Shown piece after piece: positions 46,677 to 58,633 of a stretch of DNA of 64,000 nt. How positions within the stretch are numbered: position 1 is the first letter of the stretch; each line of letters opens with the position of its first letter. The position numbers and the translations under genes are program-made. The stretch lies in NCBI RefSeq assembly GCF_001729785.1, contig NZ_CP017183.1, forward strand, positions 1,240,001-1,304,000. The letters are read 5' to 3'. A model generated the notes under the pieces. The model saw nothing but the letters and a program-made list of their open reading frames with translations. It had not been told where the DNA came from and made no database searches. The stretch comes from Enterobacter hormaechei subsp. xiangfangensis. Lineage in GTDB: Bacteria; Pseudomonadota; Gammaproteobacteria; Enterobacterales; Enterobacteriaceae.

Positions 46677-47465
46677 ATGTATGTTGCAGTAGGGCAGTTC
46701 GCGGTGACGCCGGACTGGAATGAAAACGCGGATAAATGCGTCTCCCTGATGCATGCGGCGAAGCAAAAGGGGGCGTCGTTGCTGGTACTTCCCGAGGCGT
46801 TACTGGCCCGTGATGATGGCGATCCGGACCTGTCGGTAAAGTCTGCGCAAACGCTGGAAGGGGCGTTTCTGAAACGACTGCTGGCCGAAAGCGTTGGCAA
46901 CACGCTCACCACCATATTGACGGTCCATATTCCGTCCTCGCCGGGGCGCGCGGTGAACACGCTGGTGGCGATACGTGAGGGTGCCATTGTCGCGAGCTAC
47001 GCCAAACTTCATCTGTATGATGCGTTCAGCGTTCAGGAGTCGCGCCTGGTCGATCCGGGGAGTGTAATTCCGCCGCTGATTGAGGTGGAGGGTTTTAAGG
47101 TTGGCCTGATGACCTGCTACGATATCCGTTTTCCCGAGCTGGCGCTGAACCTGGCATTGCAGGGGGCGGAGGTGCTGGTTCTGCCCGCCGCGTGGGTCAA
47201 AGGACCGCTTAAGGAGCATCACTGGGCGACGCTGCTGGCAGCACGCGCGCTGGATACCACCTGTTACGTGGTAGCCGCGGGTGAATGTGGTAACAAAAAT
47301 ATTGGGCAGAGCAGGGTTGTCGATCCGCTGGGGGTGACGGTTGTTGCGGCAGCGGAGACGCCTGCGTTATTGCTGACGGAGATAATTTCAGCCCGAATAG
47401 CGCTTGCGCGGCAGCAATTACCTGTTCTGCGCAACCGCAGGTTTGCGCCACCGCAATTAATGTGA
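46677..47465 (+). CDS. ybeM: Nitrilase-family amidase YbeM (probable deaminated-glutathione amidase)
   Basis: Carbon-nitrogen hydrolase of 262 residues with the full catalytic triad: Glu40 (LVLPEALLA), Lys110 ([11 protein letters not shown]) and Cys147 ([11 protein letters not shown]). In E. coli BL21 the full-length YbeM repairs deaminated glutathione; in K-12 the gene is shortened to about 187 residues. Here it is complete. ATG 46677 has CGGGAG seven bases before it; the frame is open 46 codons upstream but overlaps crcB. Confidence 0.92.
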   Translation: MYVAVGQFAVTPDWNENADKCVSLMHAAKQKGASLLVLPEALLARDDGDPDLSVKSAQTLEGAFLKRLLAESVGNTLTTILTVHIPSSPGRAVNTLVAIREGAIVASYAKLHLYDAFSVQESRLVDPGSVIPPLIEVEGFKVGLMTCYDIRFPELALNLALQGAEVLVLPAAWVKGPLKEHHWATLLAARALDTTCYVVAAGECGNKNIGQSRVVDPLGVTVVAAAETPALLLTEIISARIALARQQLPVLRNRRFAPPQLM

Positions 47466-47590
47466 TGTTTTTTTCAACAATGCTTGATTCACCTTGTTAC
47501 AGATTGCTATTGTGTGCACGCGCCAAATGACCGTTAATACGTTCAGGTTTTTTGGCGGAATGCAGCCTGTTTCATGTAAAGAAGGTATTT

Positions 47591-47794
47591 ATGGGTGAGA
47601 TTAGTATTACCAAACTGCTGGTGGTTGCCGCACTGGTCGTCCTGCTGTTCGGTACCAAGAAGTTACGCACGCTGGGTGGAGACCTGGGTGCTGCCATTAA
47701 GGGCTTTAAGAAAGCAATGAACGATGACGACGCGGCAGCGAAGAAAAGTGCCGAAGATGACATCACTGCACAGAAGCTTTCACACAAAGAGTAA
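47591..47794 (+). CDS. tatE: Sec-independent protein translocase component TatE
   Basis: Protein of 67 residues, the E. coli TatE length: short periplasmic N-terminus, one membrane helix ([16 protein letters not shown]), hinge [14 protein letters not shown], and amphipathic helix [12 protein letters not shown], then an acidic tail. It is a TatA paralogue that supports Tat export of folded proteins. The ATG is nine bases after AAGAAGG. Confidence 0.95.
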   Translation: MGEISITKLLVVAALVVLLFGTKKLRTLGGDLGAAIKGFKKAMNDDDAAAKKSAEDDITAQKLSHKE

Positions 47795-47817
47795 TGGCAA
47801 TGCTGCAAGGCTTGCAT

Positions 47818-47847
47818 AAAAAAACCGGCTCACGAGGCCGGTTTTTT
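47818..47847. terminator. Two-way terminator between tatE and lipA
   Basis: AAAAAACCGGC, loop TCACGAG, GCCGGTTTTTT. The symmetrical A and T runs fit use by both converging genes. Confidence 0.92.
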
Positions 47848-47874
47848 GTTTTACTGTAAATAAATTTTACAGCT

Positions 47875-48840
47875 TTATTTCACTTCTTCGCCCTTCGCCT
47901 GCATATCGGCGTGATAAGAGGAGCGAACAAACGGACCGCACGCGGCATGGGTAAAGCCCATCGCCATCGCTTCGGCTTTCATTTCATCGAACTCATCCGG
48001 GCTTACGTAACGCTGTACAGGCAGGTGGTGACGGCTTGGCTGGAGGTACTGGCCCAGCGTCAGCATGGTGACGCCGTGGCGGCGCAGATCGCGCATCACT
48101 TCAATGATCTCAGCGTTGGTTTCACCCAGGCCGACCATCAGACCAGACTTGGTTGGAATATGCGGATGGGCTTCTTTAAAGCGTTCCAGCAGCTTCAGCG
48201 ACCAGTTGTAGTCTGCACCGGGACGTACCTGACGGTAGATACGCGGTACGTTCTCCAGGTTGTGGTTGAACACGTCTGGAGGCGTCGCGGTCAGGATATC
48301 GAGCGCGCGATCCATACGGCCACGGAAATCCGGCACCAGCGTCTCAATCTTAATGTTCGGGCTTTTTTCGCGGATGGCGGTAATACAGTCAGCAAAATGC
48401 TGAGCACCGCCATCGCGCAGATCGTCACGGTCAACGGAGGTAATAACAACATAACGCAGCGCCATATCGGCAATCGTCTGCGCCAGTTTTTGCGGTTCGT
48501 TAGCGTCTGGCGCAACGGGACGGCCATGGGCAACGTCACAGAACGGACAGCGGCGGGTGCAGATGGCACCCAGAATCATAAATGTCGCGGTACCGTGATT
48601 GAAACATTCAGCAAGGTTAGGGCACGAGGCCTCTTCACAGACAGAGTGAAGACCATTTTTGCGCATCGCCGCTTTGATCCCCTGGATACGCGAAGAGTCG
48701 GCCGGAAGTTTGATTTTCATCCATTCCGGTTTTCTTAACAGCGCCTCGCGCTCTGTAGCCACGTTTTTAACCGGGATAAGGGCCATTTTATCGGCATCGC
48801 GGTATTTAACACCGCGTTCCATCACAATGGGTTTACTCAT
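47875..48840 (-). CDS. lipA: Lipoyl synthase
   Basis: Radical SAM enzyme of 321 residues. It inserts two sulfur atoms into octanoyl groups on lipoyl domains. The auxiliary cluster cysteines are Cys68, Cys73 and Cys79 ([14 protein letters not shown]), and the radical SAM cysteines are Cys94, Cys98 and Cys101 (CTRRCPFC). The positions equal those in E. coli. Its partner lipB lies 1.5 kb upstream on the same strand, separated by ybeF. Confidence 0.97.
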   Translation of the reverse strand: MSKPIVMERGVKYRDADKMALIPVKNVATEREALLRKPEWMKIKLPADSSRIQGIKAAMRKNGLHSVCEEASCPNLAECFNHGTATFMILGAICTRRCPFCDVAHGRPVAPDANEPQKLAQTIADMALRYVVITSVDRDDLRDGGAQHFADCITAIREKSPNIKIETLVPDFRGRMDRALDILTATPPDVFNHNLENVPRIYRQVRPGADYNWSLKLLERFKEAHPHIPTKSGLMVGLGETNAEIIEVMRDLRRHGVTMLTLGQYLQPSRHHLPVQRYVSPDEFDEMKAEAMAMGFTHAACGPFVRSSYHADMQAKGEEVK

Positions 48841-49047
48841 AGCGTGCGTGTTCCAGTTGCGAATATCGAAGGAAAGCGTTTCAATTCAAGGGAATGTTGT
48901 AATTATCAACTATTTTTGAACGAACGACAGGCAGTATATCATTTAAAGGGGCGATAAAGCAGCCTGCCAGGTCGCCAATTTGTAAAATAGTTGTTGTTTT
49001 GTGCCTTTTGCCCCGCTTGCGGCAGGGGCTTGCGCTGAAAGGCGGGA

Positions 49048-50001
49048 TCAGAAAGCCTGGCGGATCACGTTAATGACGTTTTCCAGCACCGGATCGCGCA
49101 GGCTTAGCTTGTTGTAATGCAGTGAGATTTCAACAGATTCCGTCGTAAGTTGACTCAATGGAATGCTCTCCAGCGGCCAGCATTTTTGAAGCAAAGCGAA
49201 GAGACGCACGGGCATAATACAGAGCAAATCGCTGCTGCCAATCAGGGCCGCGAGGGTAAACATATTGTAACTGCTGAAGCTGATCAGACGGTCCGGGAAC
49301 AGTTCGTCAATACGCTGGCGCAGCGGATCCGGGCCCTGCCCCTCGGACATAAAGGTTGCATGTTCGTAATGACGCAAATTTTCAGGCGTCAAAGGTGCGC
49401 TCAATACAGGATGATTCTGACGACAAACGAGCGCCAGAGAGTCGGTATAGAGAACGTTATGCCCTAATGCTCTGGCCGCGAAGCTGTTGCTGTCGATGAT
49501 CAGGTCCGTCTGGAATTGCGCCAGCTGAGTTTCCGGATCGTTAACGGGCACATTGCGGATCAGCAGCTGTGGCGCATGCTGTTTAACAGCCTGGTAAATA
49601 GCGGGCATGACCAGAACGCCCACAGAGGGAGAGGTGCCTATGGTGATGGTTCGTTGCTTATCGTAACTGCCGGTGAGATCCAGCGCGCCCAGAATCGATT
49701 CCAGACCCTGGCTGATGTACTCATGCAGATGGGTGGCGTACGCGGTGGGGGTTACGCCCTGGCCTTTACGAATAAATAAGGGATCGGGAAATATCGCGCG
49801 CAATTTTTGAATTGACTGGCTAATAGCAGAGGGTGTGAGATTAAGAATTTTCGCAGCATTAACGATACCTTTGTGGACATATACCGCCTCAAAAATAGTC
49901 AATAAATTGAGATCAATATTACGTAAAGTCCGGAAAATTTGCGGCTTATCTTCGCCGCTGGTTTCATTCAGGCGTTTGGCTGGTAAATTAGTAGGCTCCA
50001 C
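49048..50001 (-). CDS. ybeF: LysR-family regulator YbeF
   Basis: Protein of 317 residues, as in E. coli YbeF. The helix-turn-helix region (LRNIDLNLLTIFEAVYVHKG, then NLTPSAISQSIQKLR) is nearly identical; the sensor domain is moderately diverged. The start chosen is GTG 50001, preceded by CGGAG, because it restores the 317-residue length; the open frame runs 36 codons further but without homology. The target genes are unknown. It lies between lipA and lipB. Confidence 0.88.
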   Translation of the reverse strand: MEPTNLPAKRLNETSGEDKPQIFRTLRNIDLNLLTIFEAVYVHKGIVNAAKILNLTPSAISQSIQKLRAIFPDPLFIRKGQGVTPTAYATHLHEYISQGLESILGALDLTGSYDKQRTITIGTSPSVGVLVMPAIYQAVKQHAPQLLIRNVPVNDPETQLAQFQTDLIIDSNSFAARALGHNVLYTDSLALVCRQNHPVLSAPLTPENLRHYEHATFMSEGQGPDPLRQRIDELFPDRLISFSSYNMFTLAALIGSSDLLCIMPVRLFALLQKCWPLESIPLSQLTTESVEISLHYNKLSLRDPVLENVINVIRQAF

Positions 50002-50292
50002 GCTCTTACTCCGTATCCATTCACAATATGAATGATAGTTGAATTTATTTATTATGCTTGCAGAGATTCGTAAAGTGTTTCGTAAGTTTCCCTTGTTTAT
50101 CGAAAACAAGCAGTTGGGTGATTATCACGCACGTTACACGATACCCGGTGATGGTACTATTAAGGTTCTAATTAATATGGGACGCTAATATATGGGCGAC
50201 TCGAAAATATAGAATATGCGGTTTATTGTAAAGCGTAAATGCGGCAATTAAGCAGTGGCTGGTCAAATAACCGAACCACTGCCGGAAGTGTG

Positions 50293-50934
50293 TTAAGCAG
50301 CAATATATTCGTAGTCAGGATTGTTAAGCAGCGCTAAAAACTTCTTCAAAAGCACGGGGCGGATATTCTCAGGCGTGGCGGTAGCGACCCACTGGCGCAT
50401 TTGCGTCATTTCCATACCCGCATACCCGCATGGGTTGATGCGCTGGAAAGGGGTCAGATCCATATTGATATTCAGCGCCAGCCCGTGGAACGAGCAGCCT
50501 TTACGGATACGCAGCCCCAGCGAACAGATTTTCTTCTCTCCCACGTAGACGCCCGGGGCATCGGCGCGAGGATGAGCGTCGATACCGTACTCAGCGAGCG
50601 TGTTCACCACGGTCTGTTCCAGTAAGGTCACGAGCTCACGTACGCCCAGCTTTCTGCGTTTCAGGTTAAGCAGGACATACATTACCTGCTGGCCCGGGCC
50701 GTGGTAGGTTACCTGTCCACCGCGATCGCTCTGGATCACCGGGATATCACCCGTCATCAATAAATGTTCGGCTTTTCCTGCCTGGCCCTGAGTAAACACC
50801 GGCATGTGTTCAACCAGCCAGATTTCATCAGGGGTGGTGTCATCGCGCATATCGGTAAAGTCATGCATAGCCTGAGAGACTGGCTCGTAAGGCTGTATCC
50901 CAAGATGGCGAACAAGAATTTTATCCTGGTACAA
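50293..50934 (-). CDS. lipB: Octanoyltransferase
   Basis: Protein of 213 residues. It transfers octanoate from acyl carrier protein to lipoyl domains, the step before LipA. Conserved motifs are [31 protein letters not shown] (catalytic Lys) and INPCGYAGM (catalytic Cys169). The start is TTG ([12 protein letters not shown]), the same rare start as in E. coli lipB. Confidence 0.95.
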   Translation of the reverse strand: MYQDKILVRHLGIQPYEPVSQAMHDFTDMRDDTTPDEIWLVEHMPVFTQGQAGKAEHLLMTGDIPVIQSDRGGQVTYHGPGQQVMYVLLNLKRRKLGVRELVTLLEQTVVNTLAEYGIDAHPRADAPGVYVGEKKICSLGLRIRKGCSFHGLALNINMDLTPFQRINPCGYAGMEMTQMRQWVATATPENIRPVLLKKFLALLNNPDYEYIAA

Positions 50935-51028
50935 AAGGACGTCTCCGAAGACAAGGGAGAATAGGTAACGCGGAGTATATCACAGCGGGGAAGTGGGTTA
51001 CCCGGCAAACCGGGTAACCGCAGAGGGA

Positions 51029-51292
51029 CTACAGCACCATACGAACAATTTCGATATTGCCGAGCTCTTCGTACAGCGTCTCAACCTGTTCAATGTGTGT
51101 CGCAGTGATGGTGATTGAGACCGAGTGGTAATTACCTTTGCTGCTCGGTTTGACTGATGGAGAGTAGTCGCCCGGCGCATGGCGCTGTACCACTTCAACC
51201 ACCTGATCAACCAGCTCAGGTTTCGCCAGACCCATTACTTTGTAAGTAAAAGGGGTAGGGAATTCAAGCAGTTCGTTAAGTTTGGTTTTCAT
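51029..51292 (-). CDS. ybeD: UPF0250 protein YbeD
   Basis: Protein of 87 residues identical in length and near identical to E. coli Ybe[21 protein letters not shown] to [11 protein letters not shown]. It has an ACT-like/ferredoxin fold; its regulatory function is not established. ATG 51292 was chosen to match that N-terminus. It lies between dacA and lipB, downstream of the dacA terminator. Confidence 0.95.
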   Translation of the reverse strand: MKTKLNELLEFPTPFTYKVMGLAKPELVDQVVEVVQRHAPGDYSPSVKPSSKGNYHSVSITITATHIEQVETLYEELGNIEIVRMVL

Positions 51293-51320
51293 GTCAGCTC
51301 CGGCGTGTGTGTAAAAAATA

Positions 51321-51348
51321 ATAACTCCCGCCACGGGGCGGGAGTTTT
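51321..51348 (-). terminator. Rho-independent terminator of dacA
   Basis: ACTCCCGCC, loop ACGG, GGCGGGAGT. On the minus strand the stem is followed by TATTATTTTTT. It lies about 55 bases after the dacA stop and before the ybeD start. Confidence 0.85.
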
Positions 51349-51399
51349 ACTGATACGTAGTATATGGGGATCAAAATCACACTTTCAAGTGTTCAATTT

Positions 51400-52611
51400 T
51401 TAACCAAACCAGTGATGGAACATCAGCTTAATGTAATCAATGATTTTGCCGAAGAAATTGCCTTCAGGAATCTCCTCCAGCACCACCAGCGGGCGTTGAT
51501 CGATGGTTTTGCCATCCAGCTGGAAGTTGATAGTACCCACGACCTGATTCTTTTGCAGCGGGGCGTGCAGCTCGGTGGTATTCAGCACGTAGCTGGCTTT
51601 CAGATCTTTCATACGACCGCGTGGGATAGTCAGATAGAGATCTTTGTCCACGCCCAGGGAAGCGCGGTCGTTATCGCCAAACCAGACAGGTTCAGAGGCA
51701 AATTCTTTACCGGCTTTCAGCGGGTTCACGGTTTCGAAGAAGCGGAAGCCCCAGGTCAGCAGTTTTTTGCTTTCCGTTTCGCGTCCTTTAAACGTACGCC
51801 CCCCCATCACGGCAGAGATCAGACGCATCTGGCCTTCAGTGGCGGAGGCCACCAGGTTATAGCCAGCTTTGTCGGTGTGGCCGGTTTTGATACCGTCGAC
51901 GTTCAGGCTGTTGTCCCACAGCAGGCCGTTACGGTTGGTCTGACGAATGCCGTTGAAGGTGAACTCTTTCTCTTTGTAGATAGAGTACTCGTTTGGCACG
52001 TCGCGGATCAGCGCCTGACCGATCAGCGCCATGTCACGTGCGGAGCTGTACTGACCCTCGGCGTCCAGGCCGTGAACGGTCTGGAAGTGGCTGTTTTTCA
52101 GACCCAGCGCGGAGACGTAGCTGTTCATCAGGCCCACAAACGCGTCCTGGCTGCCCGCGGCAAAATCAGCCATGGCCACGCAGGCGTCGTTACCGGACTG
52201 CAAGTTGATGCCACGGATAAGCTGAGAGACCGGAACCTGCATGCCAGGTTTCAGGAACATCAGCGATGAACCTTTGAACACGGGGTTGCCGGTTGCCCAC
52301 GCATCGTTACCGATAGTCACCAGGTCGGTTTCTTTGAATTTGCCTGCTTTCATAGCCTGGCCGATAACATAGCTGGTCATCATTTTGGTCAGGCTGGCCG
52401 GATCGCGGCGGGCATCGGCGTTCTGTTCTGCCAGAACTTTGCCGGAGTTGTAATCAATCAGGATGTAGGATTCCGCGTCGATCTGCGGAACGCCAGGGAT
52501 CATGGTCTTGATGTTCAGGTCATCCGCGTGAGCTGCGGAGAACGCAGCAGCGCAAAGGGCCGTGGTCAGCGCCATGCGCTGCACAAAACGAGCAGAAAAA
52601 GTGGTCTTCAT
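51400..52611 (-). CDS. dacA: D-alanyl-D-alanine carboxypeptidase PBP5
   Basis: Protein of 403 residues, as in E. coli. A Sec signal peptide ends after Ala29 (FSAAHA). Penicillin-binding motifs are SLTK at Ser73, SGN in [12 protein letters not shown] and KTG in [12 protein letters not shown]. The C-terminal segment [14 protein letters not shown] is the amphipathic helix that anchors it to the periplasmic face of the inner membrane. It trims pentapeptides of peptidoglycan and maintains cell shape. Confidence 0.97.
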   Translation of the reverse strand: MKTTFSARFVQRMALTTALCAAAFSAAHADDLNIKTMIPGVPQIDAESYILIDYNSGKVLAEQNADARRDPASLTKMMTSYVIGQAMKAGKFKETDLVTIGNDAWATGNPVFKGSSLMFLKPGMQVPVSQLIRGINLQSGNDACVAMADFAAGSQDAFVGLMNSYVSALGLKNSHFQTVHGLDAEGQYSSARDMALIGQALIRDVPNEYSIYKEKEFTFNGIRQTNRNGLLWDNSLNVDGIKTGHTDKAGYNLVASATEGQMRLISAVMGGRTFKGRETESKKLLTWGFRFFETVNPLKAGKEFASEPVWFGDNDRASLGVDKDLYLTIPRGRMKDLKASYVLNTTELHAPLQKNQVVGTINFQLDGKTIDQRPLVVLEEIPEGNFFGKIIDYIKLMFHHWFG

Positions 52612-52750
52612 GGTCAGAACTACGACATCCGTGATGGAATTAAAAAAAGTGCCTTACTATAGCAAATGCTATACGGGCAGGCATCCGACTTTCATCATGA
52701 GAGTGTTAACGTGGTTTACACAAACTGACATTTCGGATACCACCGAATAA

Positions 52751-53857
52751 TTATTTTGCAACAGCGATAAACGACTGGAGCTGCGCCTCGCTCTGCAAAC
52801 GCTGTTGCAGGGATGCTGCCTGCGATTTGCTGGCAAACGGACCCATCTGGATACGCCATACCGCACCGTTTTGCTCAACGCGGCCTGGCACGCCAAACTG
52901 TTTGCTTAAACGCTGCTGATATTGCTCTGCACGGGTCCGATCGCTGACAGCGCCAACCTGAACCACGTAGCTGCCGCTCGCCGTCGCAGGCGCCGCAGTC
53001 TGCGTAGCAGCAGGCGCGGTCACCGGGGCGGGTTGTGCAGCGGGTGCAGCAACGACGGGCGCAGGCGCTGGGGCAGGTTCATTTGATTCAATCACGCCCG
53101 GCGCTAACGTGGTGGGTGCGCCAAGGAAACCACTGCTTTTCACCGGGGCGCCTGTCGCGTCTTCACTTTGCAGCGTATCGTTGCTGATGGCGCGCACTTC
53201 ACCCTGCGGCTGCGCGGGCACTGCCGGCGTTGAAGCGCCCCCCATACCACCGCTCAGATCCGGGCGAGCGGGCAGGGCATAGGTCTGTTTCGCGACCGTG
53301 GTACAGGCCGTGCCCGGGCCAGACAGCGAACCATCCTGCGCCACGATAATTGGGTCGATACGCACTTTAGTATTGTTTGAGGTGTTCAGACGGTCGGCCG
53401 CCGCGCGGGACAGGGAGATCACGCGATCGGTGCCGTAAGGACCGCGATCGTTGATACGCACCACGATCATTCGGCCATTCGCCAGGTTAGTGATGCGTGC
53501 ATAGCTCGGGACAGGCAACGTCGGGTGTGCCGCCGTGATCTGCATCGGATCGAAGGTTTCACCCGACGCGGTCAGGTTGCTACCGGGCTCAGCGTCATAG
53601 ATGGCAGCAAAGCCAGCCTGGCTGAAACGGGAAGGATCCTGAACGATTTTATAGCTTTTACCGTCGCGCTGATAATCCTGATTCACGCTGGCGTTCAGCG
53701 GTTCATAAACGGGATCGGCACCGCTAATCTCGACAATCGGGCCATTACAGACCGCAGGCTGCGGCGGCGCGACGGTTGCCTGTTGCTGACCATCATCACT
53801 TGTACAGGCGGCAAGTAAACTTGCTGCGATGCAGATCCCCAGCCACTGCTTACGCAT
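52751..53857 (-). CDS. rlpA: Septal-ring lytic transglycosylase lipoprotein RlpA
   Basis: Protein of 368 residues. A lipoprotein signal has the lipobox LLAAC with Cys18. The double-psi beta-barrel domain follows, with GFAAIYDAEPGSNLTASGE and ARITNLANGRMIVVRINDRGPY. A long Pro/Ala-rich linker (about residues 240-290) leads to a C-terminal SPOR domain (SYVVQVGAVSDRTRAEQYQQ) that binds denuded glycan at the division site. ATG 53857 is chosen over an upstream one as it places the signal correctly. Confidence 0.95.
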   Translation of the reverse strand: MRKQWLGICIAASLLAACTSDDGQQQATVAPPQPAVCNGPIVEISGADPVYEPLNASVNQDYQRDGKSYKIVQDPSRFSQAGFAAIYDAEPGSNLTASGETFDPMQITAAHPTLPVPSYARITNLANGRMIVVRINDRGPYGTDRVISLSRAAADRLNTSNNTKVRIDPIIVAQDGSLSGPGTACTTVAKQTYALPARPDLSGGMGGASTPAVPAQPQGEVRAISNDTLQSEDATGAPVKSSGFLGAPTTLAPGVIESNEPAPAPAPVVAAPAAQPAPVTAPAATQTAAPATASGSYVVQVGAVSDRTRAEQYQQRLSKQFGVPGRVEQNGAVWRIQMGPFASKSQAASLQQRLQSEAQLQSFIAVAK

Positions 53858-53873
53858 TGCGATCCCCTTATTT

Positions 53874-54986
53874 TTATACGCTTTTGGACAACATTTTCCT
53901 GTGGGTATGGATCGACATGACGATACCAAACCCGGCCATCAACACGATCAGTGCCGAGCCCCCGTAACTCACCAGCGGCAGCGGTACGCCGACAACCGGC
54001 AGAATCCCACTCACCATACCAATATTTACGAAGACATAAACGAACAAAATCAACATTAATCCGCCTGCCATCACGCGACCAAAGGTGGTTTGGGCGCGTG
54101 CGGCAATCCACAAACCTCGCATGATCAGCAGCACGTAGAGTGCAAGCAGAACCAGGATGCCAACCAGCCCTAACTCCTCAGCCAGAACGGCAAAGATAAA
54201 GTCGGTGTGGCGTTCCGGTAAAAATTCGAGCTGCGACTGCGTACCGTGCAGCCAGCCTTTGCCGCGCAGGCCGCCGGAGCCAATCGCAATCTTCGACTGA
54301 ATAATATGATAGCCTGCGCCCAGCGGATCGGTCTCGGGATCGAGCAGCATCATAACGCGCTGACGCTGGTAATCATGCATCAGGAAGAACCAGAGGATAG
54401 GAATAAACGCGGCAACCAGCACCACGGCGATACCAATCAGACGCCAGCTCAGGCCGGACAGGAACAGGACGAACAGGCCGGAGAGGGCGATAAGAATCGA
54501 GGTGCCGAGGTCCGGCTGTGCGGCCACGAGCAGCGTCGGCAGGAAAATCAGCACCAGCGCAATGGCGGTATTTTTCAACGACGGCGGGCAGACGTCGCGG
54601 TTAATAAAGCGCGCCACCATCAGCGGGACGGCGATTTTGGCGATTTCCGACGGCTGGAAGCGGACAATCCCCAGATCCAGCCAGCGTTGTGCCCCCTTCG
54701 AGATGGCGCCGAAAGCATCTACTGCCACCAACAAAATGATACAGAAAATATAGAGATAGGGCGCCCAACCCTCGTACACGCGCGGCGGTATTTGCGCCAT
54801 CACCACCATAATAACCAGACCCATGGCGATCTGGCCGATTTTACGCTCCATCATGCCGATATCCTGGCCGCTGGCGCTCCAGATAACGAGGGCGCTATAG
54901 ACCAGCAGAGCCAGCAGAATCAGCAGCATGGCTGGGTCGATGTGGATCTTGTCCCACAGCGATTTTTTATTCGGATTATCCGTCAT
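53874..54986 (-). CDS. mrdB: Rod-shape glycosyltransferase RodA
   Basis: SEDS-family inner-membrane protein of 370 residues with ten hydrophobic segments. It polymerises lipid II glycan during cell elongation with its partner PBP2. The conserved stretches [24 protein letters not shown] and [19 protein letters not shown] are typical. It is translated two bases after mrdA, in the same order as in E. coli. Confidence 0.97.
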   Translation of the reverse strand: MTDNPNKKSLWDKIHIDPAMLLILLALLVYSALVIWSASGQDIGMMERKIGQIAMGLVIMVVMAQIPPRVYEGWAPYLYIFCIILLVAVDAFGAISKGAQRWLDLGIVRFQPSEIAKIAVPLMVARFINRDVCPPSLKNTAIALVLIFLPTLLVAAQPDLGTSILIALSGLFVLFLSGLSWRLIGIAVVLVAAFIPILWFFLMHDYQRQRVMMLLDPETDPLGAGYHIIQSKIAIGSGGLRGKGWLHGTQSQLEFLPERHTDFIFAVLAEELGLVGILVLLALYVLLIMRGLWIAARAQTTFGRVMAGGLMLILFVYVFVNIGMVSGILPVVGVPLPLVSYGGSALIVLMAGFGIVMSIHTHRKMLSKSV

Positions 54987-54988
54987 GA

Positions 54989-56890
54989 TTATTGGTCCTC
55001 CGCCGCAGCGGCTGCCGGGTTTTCAGCTGGCAGTTCGGTGTTGTTGTCACCCAGCATGATGTGGTCGAGGATTTGACGCATGATGGTACCCACCGCCGGG
55101 CCTGCGCCGCCGTTCTCCAGAATCATCGCCACCGCAACCTGCGGGTTATCATAAGGGGCAAACGCCGTCATGAGCTTGTGGTCACGCAGACGTTCGGCAA
55201 TTTTATGTGCGTTGTAAGTTTCATTCGCTTTAAGACCGAAGACCTGAGCCGTACCTGATTTCGCGGCTACCTTATACGGTGCGCCAGCGAAATATTTGTG
55301 CGCCGTCCCGTTAGGGCGGTTGGCTACACCGTACATGCCGTCTTTCGCGATTTCCCAGTATCCGGAATGAATGTCACCCACCGGCGGCTCGTGCGGCTGT
55401 ATCCATGGCACTTTTTTGCCGTCTTCAACGGTGCTTTGCAGCAGGTGCGGCACTTTCACGACGCCATCGTTGATGAGGATCATCATCGCCTTGTTCATTT
55501 GCAGCGGCGTTGCCGTCCAGTAGCCCTGGCCGATCCCCACCGGAATGGTGTCACCCTGATACCAGGGTTTTTTAAAGCGCTTCAGCTTCCATTCGCGGGT
55601 TGGCATGTTGCCGGAACGCTCTTCCGCCAAATCTATACCGGTGTAATGCCCGTAGCCGAACTTGCTCATCCATTCAGACAGACGGTCAATACCCATGTCG
55701 TAGGCGACCTGATAGAAGAAGGTATCCGCCGACTCCTCCAGTGATTTGGTCACGTTCAGATGGCCGTGGCCCCATTTTTTCCAGTCGCGGTAGCGTTTCT
55801 CAGAGCCAGGCAACTGCCACCAACCGGGGTCAAACAGACTGGTATTACGGGTGATGACGCCCGCGCTCAGCGCAGACACGGCGACATACGGTTTAACCGT
55901 TGAAGCTGGAGGATAAACCCCCTGCGTCGCGCGGTTTACCAGCGGCGTGTTTGGATCGTTGAGCAGGCCGGAGTAATCCTTGCTGGAGATGCCATCCACG
56001 AAGAGGTTCGGATCGTAGCTTGGCATCGAAACCATCGCCAGAATGCCGCCGGTACGCGGGTCGGTCACAATAACCGCAGCACGGCTACCCGCCAGCAGCG
56101 TCTCGATATACTGCTGTAGCTTCAGGTCGAGCGTCAGATAGACGTCATGCCCCGCCTGCGGGGGCACCTCTTTCAGTTGTCGGATCACACGGCCACGGTT
56201 GTTAACTTCAACCTCTTCATACCCGGTCTGACCGTGCAGCACATCTTCGTAATAACGTTCGATCCCAAGCTTGCCAATATCATGGGTTGCGGCGTAGTTA
56301 GCCAGCTTGCCATCTTTATCAAGGCGTTCGACGTCTTTATCGTTGATTTTGGAGACGTAACCAATGACGTGCGTCAGCGCGGAGCCGTAAGGATAGTAGC
56401 GGCGTTTATAGCCTTTGACTTCCACACCGGGGAAACGGTACTGGTTAACGGCAAAACGGGCGACCTGCACTTCCGTCAGGTTGGTTTTTACCGGAATGGA
56501 GGTGAAGCGGTGAGAACGTGCGCGCTCTTTTTTGAACGCAGCGATATCGTCATCAGTCAGGTCGACAACGCTTCTCAGCGCGTTCAGGGTATCCTGCACG
56601 TTATCCACTTTCTCGGGCATCATCTCTATCTGGTAGATGGTGCGATTAAGCGCCAGCGGCGTGCCGTTACGATCGTAGATAATGCCGCGGCTGGGCGCGA
56701 TGGGCACCAGCTTGATACGGTTTTCGTTTGAGCGGGTCTGGTAATCGGTATAGCGGACAATTTGCAGATTATAGAGGTTGGCGATCAGCACGCCGGTAAG
56801 CAGCAAAATCCCCGTAAAGGCGACCAGCGCCCGGCGCACAAACAGCGCGGACTCAGCCGTATAGTCGCGAAAAGAATTCTGTAGTTTCAT
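54989..56890 (-). CDS. mrdA: Penicillin-binding protein 2
   Basis: Class B transpeptidase of 633 residues (E. coli 633). A short cytoplasmic tail and one membrane helix ([20 protein letters not shown]) precede the pedestal and transpeptidase domains. The active-site motifs are [10 protein letters not shown] (serine near residue 330), SADTFF and KSGTAQVF. It cross-links peptidoglycan during cell elongation together with RodA. It is the target of mecillinam. Confidence 0.97.
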   Translation of the reverse strand: MKLQNSFRDYTAESALFVRRALVAFTGILLLTGVLIANLYNLQIVRYTDYQTRSNENRIKLVPIAPSRGIIYDRNGTPLALNRTIYQIEMMPEKVDNVQDTLNALRSVVDLTDDDIAAFKKERARSHRFTSIPVKTNLTEVQVARFAVNQYRFPGVEVKGYKRRYYPYGSALTHVIGYVSKINDKDVERLDKDGKLANYAATHDIGKLGIERYYEDVLHGQTGYEEVEVNNRGRVIRQLKEVPPQAGHDVYLTLDLKLQQYIETLLAGSRAAVIVTDPRTGGILAMVSMPSYDPNLFVDGISSKDYSGLLNDPNTPLVNRATQGVYPPASTVKPYVAVSALSAGVITRNTSLFDPGWWQLPGSEKRYRDWKKWGHGHLNVTKSLEESADTFFYQVAYDMGIDRLSEWMSKFGYGHYTGIDLAEERSGNMPTREWKLKRFKKPWYQGDTIPVGIGQGYWTATPLQMNKAMMILINDGVVKVPHLLQSTVEDGKKVPWIQPHEPPVGDIHSGYWEIAKDGMYGVANRPNGTAHKYFAGAPYKVAAKSGTAQVFGLKANETYNAHKIAERLRDHKLMTAFAPYDNPQVAVAMILENGGAGPAVGTIMRQILDHIMLGDNNTELPAENPAAAAAEDQ

Positions 56891-56918
56891 CCGCTGCTTA
56901 AATTACCCTGGTCAGTCA

Positions 56919-57386
56919 TTACTCGCGGTGATAAGGGTGGTTGGTAGTGATGCTCCATGCGCGATACAAACTTTCTGCCACGAGAACCCGTACAAGCGGG
57001 TGGGGCAGCGTCAGCGCCGAGAGTGACCAACTTTGTTCTGCTGCCGCTTTGCAGGCGGGAGATAACCCCTCTGGTCCGCCAATCAACAGACTGACGTCCC
57101 GACCATCCTGCTTCCAGCGCTCCAGTTCGTGCGCCAGCTGCGGCGTATCCCAGGGTTTGCCCGGGATATCGAGGGTCACGATGCGGTTTTTGCCTGCGGC
57201 AGCCAGCATCAGCTCTCCCTCTTTATCGAGAATACGTTTGATATCTGCGTTCTTGCCGCGCTTTCCTGCTGGGATCTCCACCAGTTCGAACGGCATATCT
57301 TTTGGGAAACGACGCAGATACTCAGTAAAACCGGTTTGTACCCAGTCCGGCATTTTGGTGCCGACGGCGACCAGTTGCAACTTCAC
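56919..57386 (-). CDS. rlmH: 23S rRNA pseudouridine-1915 N3-methyltransferase
   Basis: SPOUT-family methyltransferase of 155 residues, the E. coli YbeA length. The knot region [20 protein letters not shown] and the C-terminal [20 protein letters not shown] form the SAM site. It methylates pseudouridine 1915 in 70S ribosomes. It starts three bases after rsfS and is followed by mrdA. Confidence 0.97.
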   Translation of the reverse strand: MKLQLVAVGTKMPDWVQTGFTEYLRRFPKDMPFELVEIPAGKRGKNADIKRILDKEGELMLAAAGKNRIVTLDIPGKPWDTPQLAHELERWKQDGRDVSLLIGGPEGLSPACKAAAEQSWSLSALTLPHPLVRVLVAESLYRAWSITTNHPYHRE

Positions 57387-57389
57387 GCA

Positions 57390-57975
<586 letters not shown>

Positions 57976-58632
57976 TCAGACATCTGTACTTTTCTGATAC
58001 AGACCGTGCGCATGGATATAGGCCAGCACGGGCGAGGGGAGGAGATCGTCACAGTCTAAACCCTGCTGGAGACGCTCGCGGATGAGGGTCGCAGAAATAT
58101 CAAACCACGGCGTTTCAGCGAGGTAAATTTTCCCGGCGGGGAGACTGTGCAGGTCTTCTATATTGTCCGTCAGATGTGCGTCAAGCCACTGCTGATGCTG
58201 CGCGTCGCGCATGGTCAGCGGGTAGCCCGGACGGCGGCAGACCAGCAGATGACTGTTTTCCAGAATGGTTTCGTACTGGTACCAGCTGGGAAAGTTGAGC
58301 AAGGAATCCTGGCCGATGATAAACGCCAACGGTTTCATGGGCCCCTGCTCAGCGCGCCACTCCCGCAGCGTTTGCGATGTCCAGGAAGGGGTATCTCTAC
58401 GCAGTTCACGCTCATCCAGTGTGAAGAGAGGCTTATCGGCGATAGCCAGCGCGAGCATCGCTTTACGCTGCTCGCTGGTTGCTTCTGGCTGAGGACGGTG
58501 CGGCGGAACATTGTTGGGCATGATGATCACCCGCTGCAAGCCAATCAAATTCGCGAGGATTTCTACCGGCTTAAGATGCCCATAGTGCACCGGGTCGAAG
58601 GTCCCGCCATACATTGCCTGTAAAGAATGCAT
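57976..58632 (-). CDS. nadD: Nicotinate-mononucleotide adenylyltransferase
   Basis: Protein of 218 residues. It adenylates nicotinate mononucleotide in NAD synthesis. The nucleotidyltransferase motif is [14 protein letters not shown], and [10 protein letters not shown] is the second ATP-binding motif. ATG 58632 is preferred to one three codons upstream: GGGTGAT then serves as ribosome site and the start falls one base after the holA stop. The sequence matches E. coli NadD up to its end, with a few added C-terminal residues (QKSTDV). Confidence 0.95.
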   Translation of the reverse strand: MHSLQAMYGGTFDPVHYGHLKPVEILANLIGLQRVIIMPNNVPPHRPQPEATSEQRKAMLALAIADKPLFTLDERELRRDTPSWTSQTLREWRAEQGPMKPLAFIIGQDSLLNFPSWYQYETILENSHLLVCRRPGYPLTMRDAQHQQWLDAHLTDNIEDLHSLPAGKIYLAETPWFDISATLIRERLQQGLDCDDLLPSPVLAYIHAHGLYQKSTDV

Positions 58633-58633
58633 A

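Noticed and set aside
50254-50284. Terminator after lipB
   Set aside because: GCAGTGG/CCACTGC can pair, but the loop is long and the U-tail on the minus strand is poor; too weak to annotate.
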